A DNA stretch of 50,523 nt. Origin: Alcaligenaceae bacterium. Its GTDB lineage: Bacteria > Pseudomonadota > Gammaproteobacteria > Burkholderiales > Burkholderiaceae_B. Within the stretch, counting starts at the first letter, position 1. Every line of letters starts with the position of its first letter. Positions 17,283-26,053 of this stretch are shown here, piece by piece. Both the position numbers and the translations under genes were made by a program. The notes beneath the pieces are model-generated. The model was not told the origin of the DNA, searched no databases, and worked only from the letters and a program-made list of their open reading frames with translations. The stretch is taken from assembly GCA_947379755.1 (NCBI GenBank), contig CANCOC010000014.1, positions 1 through 50,523 on the forward strand. The letters run 5' to 3'.

Positions 17283-17951
17283 TCAAAGTTTGCGAATGCC
17301 AGACTGGGTTGCCAGCAAGGCCACATCGGCCCCTCGCATGGCAAATAAACCGTTGGTCACAACCCCTGGGAGATTGTTAAGCTGCTGCTCAAGGGCACAG
17401 GCGTCTGAAATCGTCAGACCCGACACATCCAGAATCTGATTGCCATTATCGGTCACAAAGCCCTCACGTAAAACGGGCTTGCCGCCCAGTGAGGCGATCA
17501 CACGCGCCACAGCCTGTCTGGCGATTGGCAAGACCTCGATCGGCAGGGGAAAGCGTCCAAGGTGCTCAACGAGCTTGGATTCGTCTGCGATACAGACAAA
17601 CTCCCGTGCAACAGAGGCTACAATTTTTTCTCGCGTCAACGCACCACCGCCACCTTTGATCATATGCAGTTTTGCATTGATTTCATCGGCACCATCGACA
17701 TAGACTGGCATCGTCTCAACCTGATTCAGATCCAGCACCAGGATGCCTGCCTCGGTCAGCCTTTTGGCGCTGCGCTCTGAACTCGCCACAGCAGCCCGAA
17801 ACTGGGTACGGTATCTGGCCAGGCCATCAATAAACAAGTCCGCCGTTGAACCTGTCCCCACTCCAATGACTGCATCCTTGGTCAGCATCGGTGCGATGTA
17901 CTGGAGGGCGGCCTCTGCAGCCTGCTCTTTGAGATCCTGTTGCGAAAGCAT
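17283..17951 (-). CDS. rpiA: Ribose-5-phosphate isomerase A (222 aa)
   Basis: Interconverts ribose-5-phosphate and ribulose-5-phosphate in the non-oxidative pentose phosphate pathway. Family signatures are intact: [15 protein letters not shown] near residue 30 (phosphate loop), YVDGADEIN near residue 84 containing the active-site Asp pair, and the [12 protein letters not shown] loop near residue 100 with the catalytic Glu/Lys region. Length is normal. AGGA lies 5 nt before ATG 17951. It is preceded by the ArsC/Spx-like gene after 32 nt and probably closes the operon that begins at the FtsX-like permease. Confidence 0.95.
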   Translation of the reverse strand: MLSQQDLKEQAAEAALQYIAPMLTKDAVIGVGTGSTADLFIDGLARYRTQFRAAVASSERSAKRLTEAGILVLDLNQVETMPVYVDGADEINAKLHMIKGGGGALTREKIVASVAREFVCIADESKLVEHLGRFPLPIEVLPIARQAVARVIASLGGKPVLREGFVTDNGNQILDVSGLTISDACALEQQLNNLPGVVTNGLFAMRGADVALLATQSGIRKL

Positions 17952-17983
17952 AAAAATCCTGAATCTAAAGGTTAAAAGTCATG

Positions 17984-18346
17984 TTACGCCGACACGCCGA
18001 ACTTTTCAGCGTAGCGTTTTTCATTAAAGCCCACACTGACCGAACGATCAGCATATACGGTCACTGGCCGCTTGATGAGTGCCGGATACTGTGCAATCAA
18101 ATCGAGCCACTGCGCATCGGTTGTGGGCTCTTTAAGTGAGGCATCAAGGTTGCGCCAGGTCATCGAAGCCCGGTTGACAAGCTTTTCCCAGCCGCCAAGC
18201 GCTTGTGCCCATTTAGTCAGGACACCAGGGGCAACAGGGACTGCGCGATAGTCCTGAAACTGATGTGCGATGTCATGAAGTTCGAGCCAGGCACGTGCTT
18301 TGACGCACGTACTGCACTGCGTCAGGCCATAAATTTTTACGGACAT
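17984..18346 (-). CDS. ArsC/Spx-like (YffB-type) thioredoxin-fold protein (120 aa)
   Basis: A small protein of the ArsC/Spx/YffB family. The N-terminus has the family strand and active-site loop KIYGLTQCSTCVKAR, containing a C-x2-C pair (Cys11, Cys14), followed by the helix ARAWLELHDI and the DYRAVPV segment; the C-terminus has the typical GFNEKRYAEKF. Most YffB proteins keep a single N-terminal Cys, so the second one may permit a dithiol. True arsenate reductase activity is not implied; the biochemical role of YffB-type proteins is unclear. Its ATG follows the kdkA stop codon directly, without any spacer, so it is co-translated with kdkA. Confidence 0.8.
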   Translation of the reverse strand: MSVKIYGLTQCSTCVKARAWLELHDIAHQFQDYRAVPVAPGVLTKWAQALGGWEKLVNRASMTWRNLDASLKEPTTDAQWLDLIAQYPALIKRPVTVYADRSVSVGFNEKRYAEKFGVSA

Positions 18347-19087
18347 CTATTTCTCCTTACGTTCAGCCATGGAAATTTCGTATGAGCGAGCCTGATAGCC
18401 ACGCGTCAGTGCAGGCCAACAGTCTGACTCGAGATCGGGAGCAACCTTGCGTAAAGAACGCAATAAACGCGCCAGGTTTTCTGCACGCAGCGCCTGTGTC
18501 ATGCGTCCCTGGCGAGCCCGGTCAAAGTCGATCAGCCAGACCCGCAGCTGATCATCCACCATGAGATTAAAGACATTTAAATCTGCATGCCAGACTCCGG
18601 CATCATGCATGTCGGCAATGACACGCCCGGCTTCAAACCAGACCTCTGCATTAGAAAAAACTGCCAGCGGTCTGGCATCAGGAATCCGGGCCGTCACGAG
18701 CGCGGCCCGATAAAGCAGTCCCACTCGCCACACCGCCGCAGCCAGGGGTTGAGGCACCGGCAAGCCTGACGACCACATCGCATGCATGATGGAGAACTCG
18801 GTAAAAGAACGTGCACGCGTTGCACCGAGCCACAGGTACTGGTCGCTCAAGAGGCGCTGCGCCCATCCTCCACGCCGATAATGCCGCAACACAGCGGCCC
18901 TCCTGCCCAGCCGGATAAACCAGGCGGCAGCACGTCCGCCTGCCTGAACCTTTTCAGCGTGCAAGACAGGGTTGGCCGGATCAAACCAGCCTGACGGGTC
19001 GGCAAGCTCTGACAGACTCGTGTCGTAGCGTATTTCGCCATCTGCAAGTCGCACAATACACAGCGATGGGTTCTGCACATTAATCAT
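18347..19087 (-). CDS. kdkA: 3-deoxy-D-manno-octulosonic acid kinase, KdkA-like (246 aa)
   Basis: A WaaP/KdkA-family lipopolysaccharide kinase that phosphorylates the first Kdo of the inner core, as in Haemophilus and Bordetella, which have a single phosphorylated Kdo. Protein-kinase-like motifs are intact: catalytic loop HADLNVFN (His167, Asp169, Asn174) and the metal-binding IDFDRAR (Asp187). The conserved RRGGW near residue 71 fits the family's phosphate-binding loop. I place the start at ATG 19087, which overlaps the end of the haemoglobin gene by 8 nt; the frame stays open to 19357, but that part is antisense-like noise inside the haemoglobin gene. Acts at the cytoplasmic face of the inner membrane. 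Confidence 0.85.
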   Translation of the reverse strand: MINVQNPSLCIVRLADGEIRYDTSLSELADPSGWFDPANPVLHAEKVQAGGRAAAWFIRLGRRAAVLRHYRRGGWAQRLLSDQYLWLGATRARSFTEFSIMHAMWSSGLPVPQPLAAAVWRVGLLYRAALVTARIPDARPLAVFSNAEVWFEAGRVIADMHDAGVWHADLNVFNLMVDDQLRVWLIDFDRARQGRMTQALRAENLARLLRSLRKVAPDLESDCWPALTRGYQARSYEISMAERKEK

Positions 19088-19517
19088 CACGATTACGCAT
19101 CCAGTCCGCCACTCCAAAAAAAATTTCCAGCAGGCGATCACTGCGCTCGGTCGGATACCCAAGATCCTGCATCGCGCGTGCCATGCACAGCAACCACTGG
19201 TCACGCTCTTTGATGCCAATCGAATACGGCAAATGCCGCGCGCGCAGTCGTGGGTGACCAAAACGCTCAATGTAAAGCTGGGGACCACCAAAATAACCGC
19301 ATAGGTACCAGAAGAGTTTGTCGCGCGCCTGATCAAGTGACTGACCATGCACGTCACGCAATACCGTCAAATCCAGATCAACATCCATCACATCATAAAA
19401 ACGATCCACCAGGGCACGAATACCCGGCTCGCCACCGAGCAGGATAAAAACAGAGTCCGCAGCAGGCGCAAGGGCGTCTGAGCCAGAGAGTACAGAAGCA
19501 GATTCGGATGTATTCAT
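19080..19517 (-). CDS. Group II truncated haemoglobin (145 aa)
   Basis: A 2-on-2 globin of the trHbO group, binding haem and O2/NO, often linked to oxidative or nitrosative stress. Aligning by eye to the family: GGEPGIRALVDRFYD at the start of helix B, WYLCGYFGGP for helix E, and GHPRLRARH with His95 as the proximal haem ligand; ERDQWLLCM carries the group-typical Trp of helix G (Trp108). A non-conserved 25-residue N-terminal extension is rich in Ser and Ala. It lies 1 nt after the FtsX-like permease stop and overlaps kdkA by 8 nt, so the three genes form one transcript; a functional link between them is not obvious. Confidence 0.9.
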   Translation of the reverse strand: MNTSESASVLSGSDALAPAADSVFILLGGEPGIRALVDRFYDVMDVDLDLTVLRDVHGQSLDQARDKLFWYLCGYFGGPQLYIERFGHPRLRARHLPYSIGIKERDQWLLCMARAMQDLGYPTERSDRLLEIFFGVADWMRNRDD

Positions 19518-19518
19518 T

Positions 19519-22005
19519 TCAGGTTTGACGCAAAATAGTAAGCGGTGGGGTTTTTAGCACGCCCCGCAAGGCCAGGGCACCGGCAAGCCATGCCCCAAGC
19601 ATACACACGACCACACCCAGAATCCAGGGCCACAAGCTCAATCGCATGTCGAACTCAAACACCCAGGTCGACAGGGCCCATGCAGCCAGTGTTGCACCGC
19701 CAGCAGCGAGCAGACCCGCCAGCGCGCCGATAGAGAGCAATTCAATTCTCTGCACGCGAGCCAGTTGCTTGCGCGAAGCACCAAAAGCCCTCAACAACGC
19801 AGCTTCACGGACTCGCTCGTCGCGCGTGGCAGACAGGGCGGCAGCCAGTACCACCGCGCCCGCCAGCACAGAAAATACAAAGAGTCCCTGCACAGCCACC
19901 GCTACCTTGTCGAGGATGGACTGCAGTTGCGCCAATATCGCCCCCACATCAAAGACGGTCAGATTAGGAAACTGTCCGACCAGACTCTGAACGACTCCTG
20001 ACTGCTCGGGCTTGAGATGAAATGCTGTCATCCAGGTGCGGGGCGCGTCTTTCAGCGCGGCGGGTGTCAGGATCGCAAAAAAATTCGCACGCATTGAATC
20101 CCAGTCGACCCGACGAATGCTCGTCACAAGTACGCTGACCGGTTGACCTGCCACATCAAACTCAAGGGTATCACCCAGATTCAGACGCAAGGATTTTGCC
20201 AGTCCGATTTCGAGTGACACCTCGGGCGCAGCAGGGTTGAGTTCACGCCCACTGGTGATTTGCGCAGCATCCGGAACATGCTCAGCATAGGACAAGTTGA
20301 ATTCACGTTCGATCAGGCGCTGTGCACGCTCTTCGTCAAAATCCACGGCACTCAAAGGCTGGCCATTGCGTTCAACCAGACGGCCCCGCACCATCGGAGA
20401 TAGTGCTGACTGACTGAGACCGGCCTGAGCCAGGGCACGCATCACCGCATCTTTCTGGTCGTCCAGCACATTGATCAAAAACCGATTGGGCGCGTCGGGA
20501 GGAAGAGTACGCTGCCAGCCAGCAATTAAATCCGTTCGCACGATCGTCAGGAGCAAGATCGCCATCATCCCGACAGCCAGAGCGCTGGTCTGTGCAATCG
20601 TCGCCCCCCGACGCCGCACAACACCCGCCAACGCAAAACGTAAAACCGGGTAGTGCTGCAGTCGGCTGCGCAAATGTGAAAGTGCCCAGAGTGCCCCGGC
20701 ACACACCAGACTGAACAGCACGGTCGCCGCCAGAAACCCGCCAGCCAGTCCGGCACCAAGCTTGATATCATGCGCAACCCACCACATCAGACCGGTAAAG
20801 CCCGCCAGCCCTACCGCGATACCTGCCCAGCTTTGCAAGGGGAACCGCGTGTCCTGTGCCCTGAGAATTTGTGCGGGTGAGACGTGACGTAAGGCCTGTA
20901 CAGGCGGCCAGGCAAAAGCAAGCAGCAGCCAGATACCGGTAAACAAGCCCTGCAATGCAGGCGTCACGCCCGAGCCGGGTAATTCTGTGCCGAGCAAACT
21001 GCTCAGCGCCTGAACCATGAGCGTTTGCGCCGCCCAGCCCAGCACCGTGCCAATCAGCGCACCGGACACGCCCACAATCAAAAACTCTCCGACCAGAATG
21101 GTCGTGACATCTGACTGTGTCGCGCCCAGGCTGCGCATCACCGCCACACTATGACGGTGGCGCTGACCGAACCGGCGGGCGGCGAGTGCCACGGCCACTG
21201 CCGCGATCAATACGGCCAGCATTGCGACCAGCGCCAGGAATTGCTGTGCCCGATCAAGTGAACGACGGATTTCAGGTCGGCCTGTTTCAACTGTCACAAT
21301 TTTTTGACCCACTTTAAGCTCGCCAGTGAGCCAGCGCTTGTAAGACGCAATATCCGAGGCCGCGCCAGCCAGCAGGAGCGCATATCCGATGCGGCTACCT
21401 GGCGCGATCAGCCCCGTGCGGGTGAGGTCTTCAGCTCGCATCATGACGCGGGGTGCCAGATTGACAAATTGCGGGCCACGATCAGGTTCATAGCGAATAA
21501 TGCGGGCAACAGTCAGCTGTAAATCGCCAACCTTCAGCGCATCACCCACCTGTAAACCTGTCTGAACCAGCACCTGCGGATCGACCCAGACCTGACCGAT
21601 CTCTGGCGCATACTGCGTGACGACAGCCTCAGCGCCGGGCGCATCAGTGGTCAGCAGGCTGCCTCGCAGGGGGTAACCCTGCTGTACGGCTTTGATTGAA
21701 GAAAGCTGCACCTGTGTGCCTGAGCCGACCATGGAAGGAAACTGCCAGGTTTTGACAACCTTCAGACCAGTCTCCTGCGCGCGCGTCGTCAGCACGTCTT
21801 CAAAGGGTGCATCAGCCTCCACAACAAGATCAGCACCCAGCATCTGAAGCGCATCGCGCTCAAGCGCGCGACTGACGCGATCGGCAAGAAAGCCAACACT
21901 GGTCACTGCTGCGACAGCAATCACCACTGCGAGTAATAACAAGCGCAAGTCACCTGCACGTGCATCACGCCAAGCCTGTTGGGCGGCGAGTTTCCAGTTT
22001 TTCAA
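19519..22005 (-). CDS. FtsX-like ABC transporter permease, YbbP type (828 aa)
   Basis: A large permease of the YbbP/LolC-related type with two FtsX domains. One TM helix near residues 19-41 is followed by a long periplasmic domain; then several TM helices (about 255-480), a second periplasmic domain, and a C-terminal FtsX block (about 690-825) with ATRDERVREAALLRAFGAS. About ten TM segments in all. Such permeases work with a small ATPase (YbbA) to extract or move substrates at the outer leaflet; no ATPase gene lies next to it, since radA is upstream. Translation appears to start at TTG 22005; only non-standard codons lie between it and the in-frame upstream stop. First gene of the operon leading to trHb-kdkA-arsC-like-rpiA. 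Confidence 0.85.
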   Translation of the reverse strand: MKNWKLAAQQAWRDARAGDLRLLLLAVVIAVAAVTSVGFLADRVSRALERDALQMLGADLVVEADAPFEDVLTTRAQETGLKVVKTWQFPSMVGSGTQVQLSSIKAVQQGYPLRGSLLTTDAPGAEAVVTQYAPEIGQVWVDPQVLVQTGLQVGDALKVGDLQLTVARIIRYEPDRGPQFVNLAPRVMMRAEDLTRTGLIAPGSRIGYALLLAGAASDIASYKRWLTGELKVGQKIVTVETGRPEIRRSLDRAQQFLALVAMLAVLIAAVAVALAARRFGQRHRHSVAVMRSLGATQSDVTTILVGEFLIVGVSGALIGTVLGWAAQTLMVQALSSLLGTELPGSGVTPALQGLFTGIWLLLAFAWPPVQALRHVSPAQILRAQDTRFPLQSWAGIAVGLAGFTGLMWWVAHDIKLGAGLAGGFLAATVLFSLVCAGALWALSHLRSRLQHYPVLRFALAGVVRRRGATIAQTSALAVGMMAILLLTIVRTDLIAGWQRTLPPDAPNRFLINVLDDQKDAVMRALAQAGLSQSALSPMVRGRLVERNGQPLSAVDFDEERAQRLIEREFNLSYAEHVPDAAQITSGRELNPAAPEVSLEIGLAKSLRLNLGDTLEFDVAGQPVSVLVTSIRRVDWDSMRANFFAILTPAALKDAPRTWMTAFHLKPEQSGVVQSLVGQFPNLTVFDVGAILAQLQSILDKVAVAVQGLFVFSVLAGAVVLAAALSATRDERVREAALLRAFGASRKQLARVQRIELLSIGALAGLLAAGGATLAAWALSTWVFEFDMRLSLWPWILGVVVCMLGAWLAGALALRGVLKTPPLTILRQT

Positions 22006-22061
22006 TTTAATCCGATGTATCTAAATAAAAGGCATAGACAATAAAAGGCGTGAGCAAAAAA

Positions 22062-23429
22062 TTATTTTTGTCGCAGCCGGTCAAGTGCTTCCTGCAAACG
22101 ATCAACTGCAATCACCTCCAGCCCTTCGATTGGCTGGCGCGGGGCGTTGGCCTTGGGAATGATGGCCATCGAGAAGCCAAGTTTGGCGGCTTCACGCAAG
22201 CGCTCCTGACCACGGGGTGCAGGTCTGACTTCACCGGCCAGACCCACTTCCCCAAAGGCGATGAGCCCTTTGGGCAGCGGGCGGTCTCGCAGCGAAGAAA
22301 TAATGGCTAACAAGACTGCCAGGTCAGCTGCGGGCTCTGTGATGCGCACACCACCCACTGCATTGACAAAGACATCCTGGTCAAAGGTCGAGACCCCGGC
22401 GTGCCGATGCAACACCGCAAGCAGCATGGCAAGACGGTTGCCTTCCAGGCCAACCGACAAGCGCCTGGGGTTAGGCACATGCGCGCTGTCCACCAGCGCC
22501 TGAATTTCAACCAGCAATGGTCGGGTGCCTTCCTGGGTGGCCATGACGCAGGTGCCAGACACTTCGTTCGGATGCTGTGAGAGAAACAACGCCGAAGGAT
22601 TGGAGACGCCACGCAGGCCACGATCCGTCATGGCAAAAACACCTAGTTCATTGACTGCACCAAAACGGTTTTTAAAGGCCCGGATCAAACGGAAAGACGA
22701 GTGCGTATCACCCTCAAAATACAGAACGGTATCCACAATATGCTCAAGCACACGCGGCCCTGCCAGCGTGCCATCTTTGGTCACATGGCCAATCATGACA
22801 ATCGGGATGCCTGCCTGTTTAGCCAGACGTGTCAATTGTGCCGCGCACTCTTTGACTTGCGAAACAGAGCCAGGCGCGGAGGTCAGCTCACTGGAATACA
22901 TCGTCTGGATCGAATCAATCACGGCCACAGCAGGCTTTTGCTCAAGCAAGGCCGCCTGGATCGCCTCCAGCCGGATCTCTGCAAAAAGATCGACCGCCGC
23001 ACCTGGCAAACCCAGCCTGCGCGCACGCAGCGCCACTTGTTCAGCCGATTCTTCGCCTGTGACGTAGAGCACCCGTTGCTGACCCGACATCGCCACAAGT
23101 GCCTGCAGGAGCAAGGTTGATTTGCCAATACCCGGATCACCACCAATCAGCACCACGGCACCCGCGACCAGCCCGCCTCCAAGCACCCTGTCAAACTCGG
23201 CAATGCCGGTGGAAATGCGAGGCAATTCGAGTGCTTCCACATCAGCCAGGCTGCGCAGAGGCGTCGAGGTAGTGAGCGGCGCGTAACGATGTTCGCTATG
23301 CGCGCCCGCCCCTGTATCCCTGGATTCTTCGAGTGAATTCCAGGCGTTGCAATGCGAACACTGGCCCAGCCATTTCGGGCTGGTACCGCCACACTCCGCG
23401 CAGGTAAATATTGTTTTAACTTTAGCCAT
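22062..23429 (-). CDS. radA: DNA repair protein RadA/Sms (455 aa)
   Basis: A RecA-related ATPase that promotes branch migration in recombination intermediates. N-terminal C4 zinc finger (CAECGGTSPKWLGQC then HC), Walker A GGDPGIGKST (about residues 96-105), Walker B region ending VIDSIQT, the RadA signature KNRFGAVNELGVF (about 255), and a C-terminal Lon-protease-like domain with GLAGEVRPAPRGQERL. Full length. No TM or signal. It is flanked on the 5' side by a GC-rich inverted repeat and the SDR gene in the same orientation, and on the 3' side, 56 nt away, by the permease gene. Confidence 0.97.
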   Translation of the reverse strand: MAKVKTIFTCAECGGTSPKWLGQCSHCNAWNSLEESRDTGAGAHSEHRYAPLTTSTPLRSLADVEALELPRISTGIAEFDRVLGGGLVAGAVVLIGGDPGIGKSTLLLQALVAMSGQQRVLYVTGEESAEQVALRARRLGLPGAAVDLFAEIRLEAIQAALLEQKPAVAVIDSIQTMYSSELTSAPGSVSQVKECAAQLTRLAKQAGIPIVMIGHVTKDGTLAGPRVLEHIVDTVLYFEGDTHSSFRLIRAFKNRFGAVNELGVFAMTDRGLRGVSNPSALFLSQHPNEVSGTCVMATQEGTRPLLVEIQALVDSAHVPNPRRLSVGLEGNRLAMLLAVLHRHAGVSTFDQDVFVNAVGGVRITEPAADLAVLLAIISSLRDRPLPKGLIAFGEVGLAGEVRPAPRGQERLREAAKLGFSMAIIPKANAPRQPIEGLEVIAVDRLQEALDRLRQK

Positions 23430-23447
23430 GTAGCAGTGTAAACAATG

Positions 23448-23474
23448 CAGGGCCCCGAGGGGCCAATAGCCCTG
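23448..23474. repeat. Overlapping GC-rich inverted repeats between the SDR gene and radA
   Basis: CAGGGC (23448-23453) pairs with GCCCTG (23469-23474), and inside it GGCCCC pairs with GGGGCC around a GA centre (23451-23464). The two pairings are mutually exclusive in part. It could be a weak terminator for the SDR gene without a T-run or an operator upstream of radA; I cannot tell which. Confidence 0.4.
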
Positions 23475-23501
23475 GCAAAAGGCTCAGACCGGTCAGGTCA
23501 G

Positions 23502-24227
23502 TCAGGACGAGGTGCTGCCCAGACTGCCACCACCATCAATGCCAATGATCTGGCCCGTAATGAAACCAGCATCTGCAGACAATAAAAAGGCAATCAGCGC
23601 AGCCACTTCGTTGGCGGTACCCAGACGCCCCATAGGGACCATCCCTGCTGTCTGGATACTGGAGTCTCCGGTCGGCATGGCATTCATGAAGAGTTCTGTA
23701 TCGATCGCGCCAGGGGCCACGGCATTGACCGTAATGCCATACTCGGCAAGGTCGAGTGCCCAGGTGCGTGTGCAGCCAATGATTGCGCTTTTAGCTGCGG
23801 CGTAACTCGTCGCGTCGCGCGCGCCACGCACAGCCAGGCTGCATAAATTGATAATGCGACCGTTACGGCGCAGTTTCATGGACTCAACGAAAGCCTGCGT
23901 CACCTGGACTGCGGTCCTGACATTGAGGTCAAAGGTTTCGAAAAGCGCGGACAATTCAACCGAGCCAAGTGGCTGCGAAATTGCCGAGCCCACATTATTG
24001 ACCACCGCATCGACAGGAAATTTGTCGCGAATTGTTCGCAGAACATCTTCTGTCTGGCCCGCGTCGGACAGGTCACATTCGTACAGATAACCGGGAAAAT
24101 CAATCTCGGCAGTATTGCGTGCAATACCCACCACGTGACAGCCTGCGTCCGCCAGTCTCCTGCTCAGTGCCCAACCAATACCTTTGGTGGCGCCGGTAAT
24201 CAATACACAACTATCTTTCAAGTCCAT
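23502..24227 (-). CDS. SDR-family oxidoreductase (241 aa)
   Basis: A classical short-chain dehydrogenase. Rossmann motif ITGATKGIG near residues 10-18, Asn of the NNVGSA motif, catalytic Ser region in INLCSLAVRGA, active-site YAAAKSA (Tyr-x3-Lys), and the C-terminal TGQIIGIDGGGSLG that closes many FabG-like enzymes. The substrate cannot be inferred. Start: AGGAG abuts ATG 24227 with no spacer, but is 6 nt from TTG at 24221, so the true start may be that TTG, two codons shorter. It is divergent from the squalene genes hpnCDE; a role in lipid metabolism is possible but only by neighbourhood. Confidence 0.88.
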   Translation of the reverse strand: MDLKDSCVLITGATKGIGWALSRRLADAGCHVVGIARNTAEIDFPGYLYECDLSDAGQTEDVLRTIRDKFPVDAVVNNVGSAISQPLGSVELSALFETFDLNVRTAVQVTQAFVESMKLRRNGRIINLCSLAVRGARDATSYAAAKSAIIGCTRTWALDLAEYGITVNAVAPGAIDTELFMNAMPTGDSSIQTAGMVPMGRLGTANEVAALIAFLLSADAGFITGQIIGIDGGGSLGSTSS

Positions 24228-24339
24228 CTCCTATCACGAGTCAAACGCCTCCCGATGCCGCTAGTCTAACGCAGGCGCGCACGAGATAAAGCCACTAGAA
24301 TTGGAGTTGAACCGCATAAATGTTAAGGCTTACTTAACC

Positions 24340-25173
24340 ATGTCAGTCAATCACTATGAAAACTTCCCCGTTGCCTCGGTGTTATTACCTCGACATCTGC
24401 GGCGGGCTGTCATCGATATCTATCGATTTGCCCGCTCTGCCGATGATATCGCCGACGAAGGCGATGCGCTGCCACACGAAAGAATCGAACAGCTCGAACG
24501 CTATCGGCACGCACTGCACACCAGATTCAGCCCCCTTGCATCCTCGACGCTCCCGTCGGCAGAGCTGGATGCAATTTTTGTACCGCTTGCGCGTACTGTA
24601 ACCAGGCATCAACTGCCACTGTCACCATTCTTTGACCTGTTGTCTGCCTTTGAGCAGGATGTCACGCAGACACGCTACCCGGACTATGCAAGCCTTGCGG
24701 ACTATTGCCGCCGCTCTGCAAACCCTGTCGGGCATCTGATGCTGTATCTGTACGGGGCGGTCGATGCACAAAACCTTGAACAGTCCGATGCCATTTGTAC
24801 CGCCTTGCAACTGATTAATTTTTTACAGGATGTGGCGATCGACTGGAGCAAAGGGCGGGTCTATTTGCCACAGAGCGACCTGAATCGTTTTGGTGTGACA
24901 GAAACCATGATTGCCCAGACCTCACTAAGTCCCGCCTGGCGCGCCTTGATGCAGTTTGAAGTCGATCGTTGCAGGACATTGTTAAACTCCGGATTACCAC
25001 TCGGTCGGCGTTTGCAGGGCAGAGTGGGACTTGAGCTGCGGCTCATTATCCAGGGAGGGCTTCGCATTCTCGAAAAAATCGAGGCCGCCCGATTCGATGT
25101 TTTTCATCATCGCCCCACTTTACGTCCCGCAGACTGGCTGATGATCATCTGGCGCGCAGGCTTTAAAAAATAA
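24340..25173 (+). CDS. hpnC: Squalene synthase-type enzyme HpnC (hydroxysqualene synthase, 277 aa)
   Basis: In the three-enzyme bacterial route, HpnC converts presqualene diphosphate to hydroxysqualene. It is a trans-isoprenyl-diphosphate fold protein; the first Asp-rich motif is ARSADDIADE and the second LQDVAIDWSKGR, and the HpnC-type N-terminus HYENFPVAS is clear. I choose ATG 24340 over the longer TTG 24301 because family similarity starts at HYENF; ribosome-site evidence is weak (AAGG, 12 nt upstream). It is followed by hpnD after one nucleotide. Sequence alone does not rule out phytoene-type activity, but the C-D-E order supports the hopanoid precursor route. Confidence 0.9.
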   Translation: MSVNHYENFPVASVLLPRHLRRAVIDIYRFARSADDIADEGDALPHERIEQLERYRHALHTRFSPLASSTLPSAELDAIFVPLARTVTRHQLPLSPFFDLLSAFEQDVTQTRYPDYASLADYCRRSANPVGHLMLYLYGAVDAQNLEQSDAICTALQLINFLQDVAIDWSKGRVYLPQSDLNRFGVTETMIAQTSLSPAWRALMQFEVDRCRTLLNSGLPLGRRLQGRVGLELRLIIQGGLRILEKIEAARFDVFHHRPTLRPADWLMIIWRAGFKK

Positions 25174-25174
25174 T

Positions 25175-26053
25175 ATGACTCCTATCGAATACTGTCAGGA
25201 TAAAGCAGCCAAAAGCGGCTCAAGCTTTTATTACGCTTTCCTTTTTTTGCCTCCTGAACGCAGACAAGCCATCACTGCCCTGTACGCCTTTTGCCGCGAA
25301 GTCGATGATATCGTCGATGAGTGCACAGATACGTCGATTGCACGCATCAAGCTCGCATGGTGGCGTACCGAAATAGATGGTCTGTTTGAAGGCAAAGCCG
25401 CCCACCCTGTGACCCAGGCATTAAGCCCGTGGCTCACGGCGTTTGGCATCACACGCTTACGGCTTCTGGCAATCATTGACGGCATGGAAATGGACCTGGA
25501 TCAGACGCGCTATCTGGACTGGCCAGCACTGCAAAAATATTGCTGGCACGTCGCCGGTGTTGTCGGTGAATTATCCGCAGGTATTTTTGGCTATCAGGAT
25601 CCGAAAACAATTGAATATGCGAGCAAACTTGGCATTGCCTTTCAGCTGACCAACATCATTCGCGATGTCGGCGATGACGCACGGCGTGGGCGCATCTATC
25701 TGCCCATCAGCGATTTGCAGCAGTTCGGAGTCCGGGCCGCCGATATTCTGAACAGTCAGTACGCCGAGGGCTTTCACGCACTCATGACATTCGAGGCCGA
25801 CCGGGCCCAGAAGCTTTATCACGAAGCCATCGAAGCCCTGCCAGCCGGCGACCAGCGTGCGCAGCGCCCTGGACTGATGATGGCTGCAATCTATTTTTCG
25901 CTACTGCAAGAAATCCGCCATGAACAGTGGCAGGTCTTGCACCAGCGCATTTCACTGACCCCCGTGCGCAAGCTCTGGCTTGCGTGGAAGAACTGGGTTG
26001 GAGGCGGGCGCAGTGTCATCCGCGACATCAGGCGCATCGGCCCACACGCTTGA
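25175..26053 (+). CDS. hpnD: Presqualene diphosphate synthase HpnD (292 aa)
   Basis: Condenses two farnesyl diphosphates into presqualene diphosphate, the first dedicated step of squalene synthesis here. It has FYYAFLFLPPERRQA typical of HpnD, Asp-rich motif I FCREVDDIVDE, and motif II TNIIRDVGDDARRGR. A basic C-terminal tail follows residue 260. The ATG is one nucleotide after the hpnC stop, and its TGA overlaps the TTG start of hpnE, so the three proteins are translationally coupled. Confidence 0.93.
   Translation: MTPIEYCQDKAAKSGSSFYYAFLFLPPERRQAITALYAFCREVDDIVDECTDTSIARIKLAWWRTEIDGLFEGKAAHPVTQALSPWLTAFGITRLRLLAIIDGMEMDLDQTRYLDWPALQKYCWHVAGVVGELSAGIFGYQDPKTIEYASKLGIAFQLTNIIRDVGDDARRGRIYLPISDLQQFGVRAADILNSQYAEGFHALMTFEADRAQKLYHEAIEALPAGDQRAQRPGLMMAAIYFSLLQEIRHEQWQVLHQRISLTPVRKLWLAWKNWVGGGRSVIRDIRRIGPHA

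Noticed and set aside
19088-19357. 90-residue N-terminal extension of KdkA
   Set aside because: It lies inside the haemoglobin gene in another frame; the ATG at 19087 gives a normal kinase start and overlaps by 8 nt.
24301-24339. TTG start 13 codons upstream in hpnC
   Set aside because: Similarity to HpnC begins at the ATG at 24340 and no ribosome site supports the TTG.
25927-26049. Upstream ATG for hpnE inside hpnD
   Set aside because: The extension has no similarity; the Rossmann fold begins directly after TTG 26050, which overlaps the hpnD stop.
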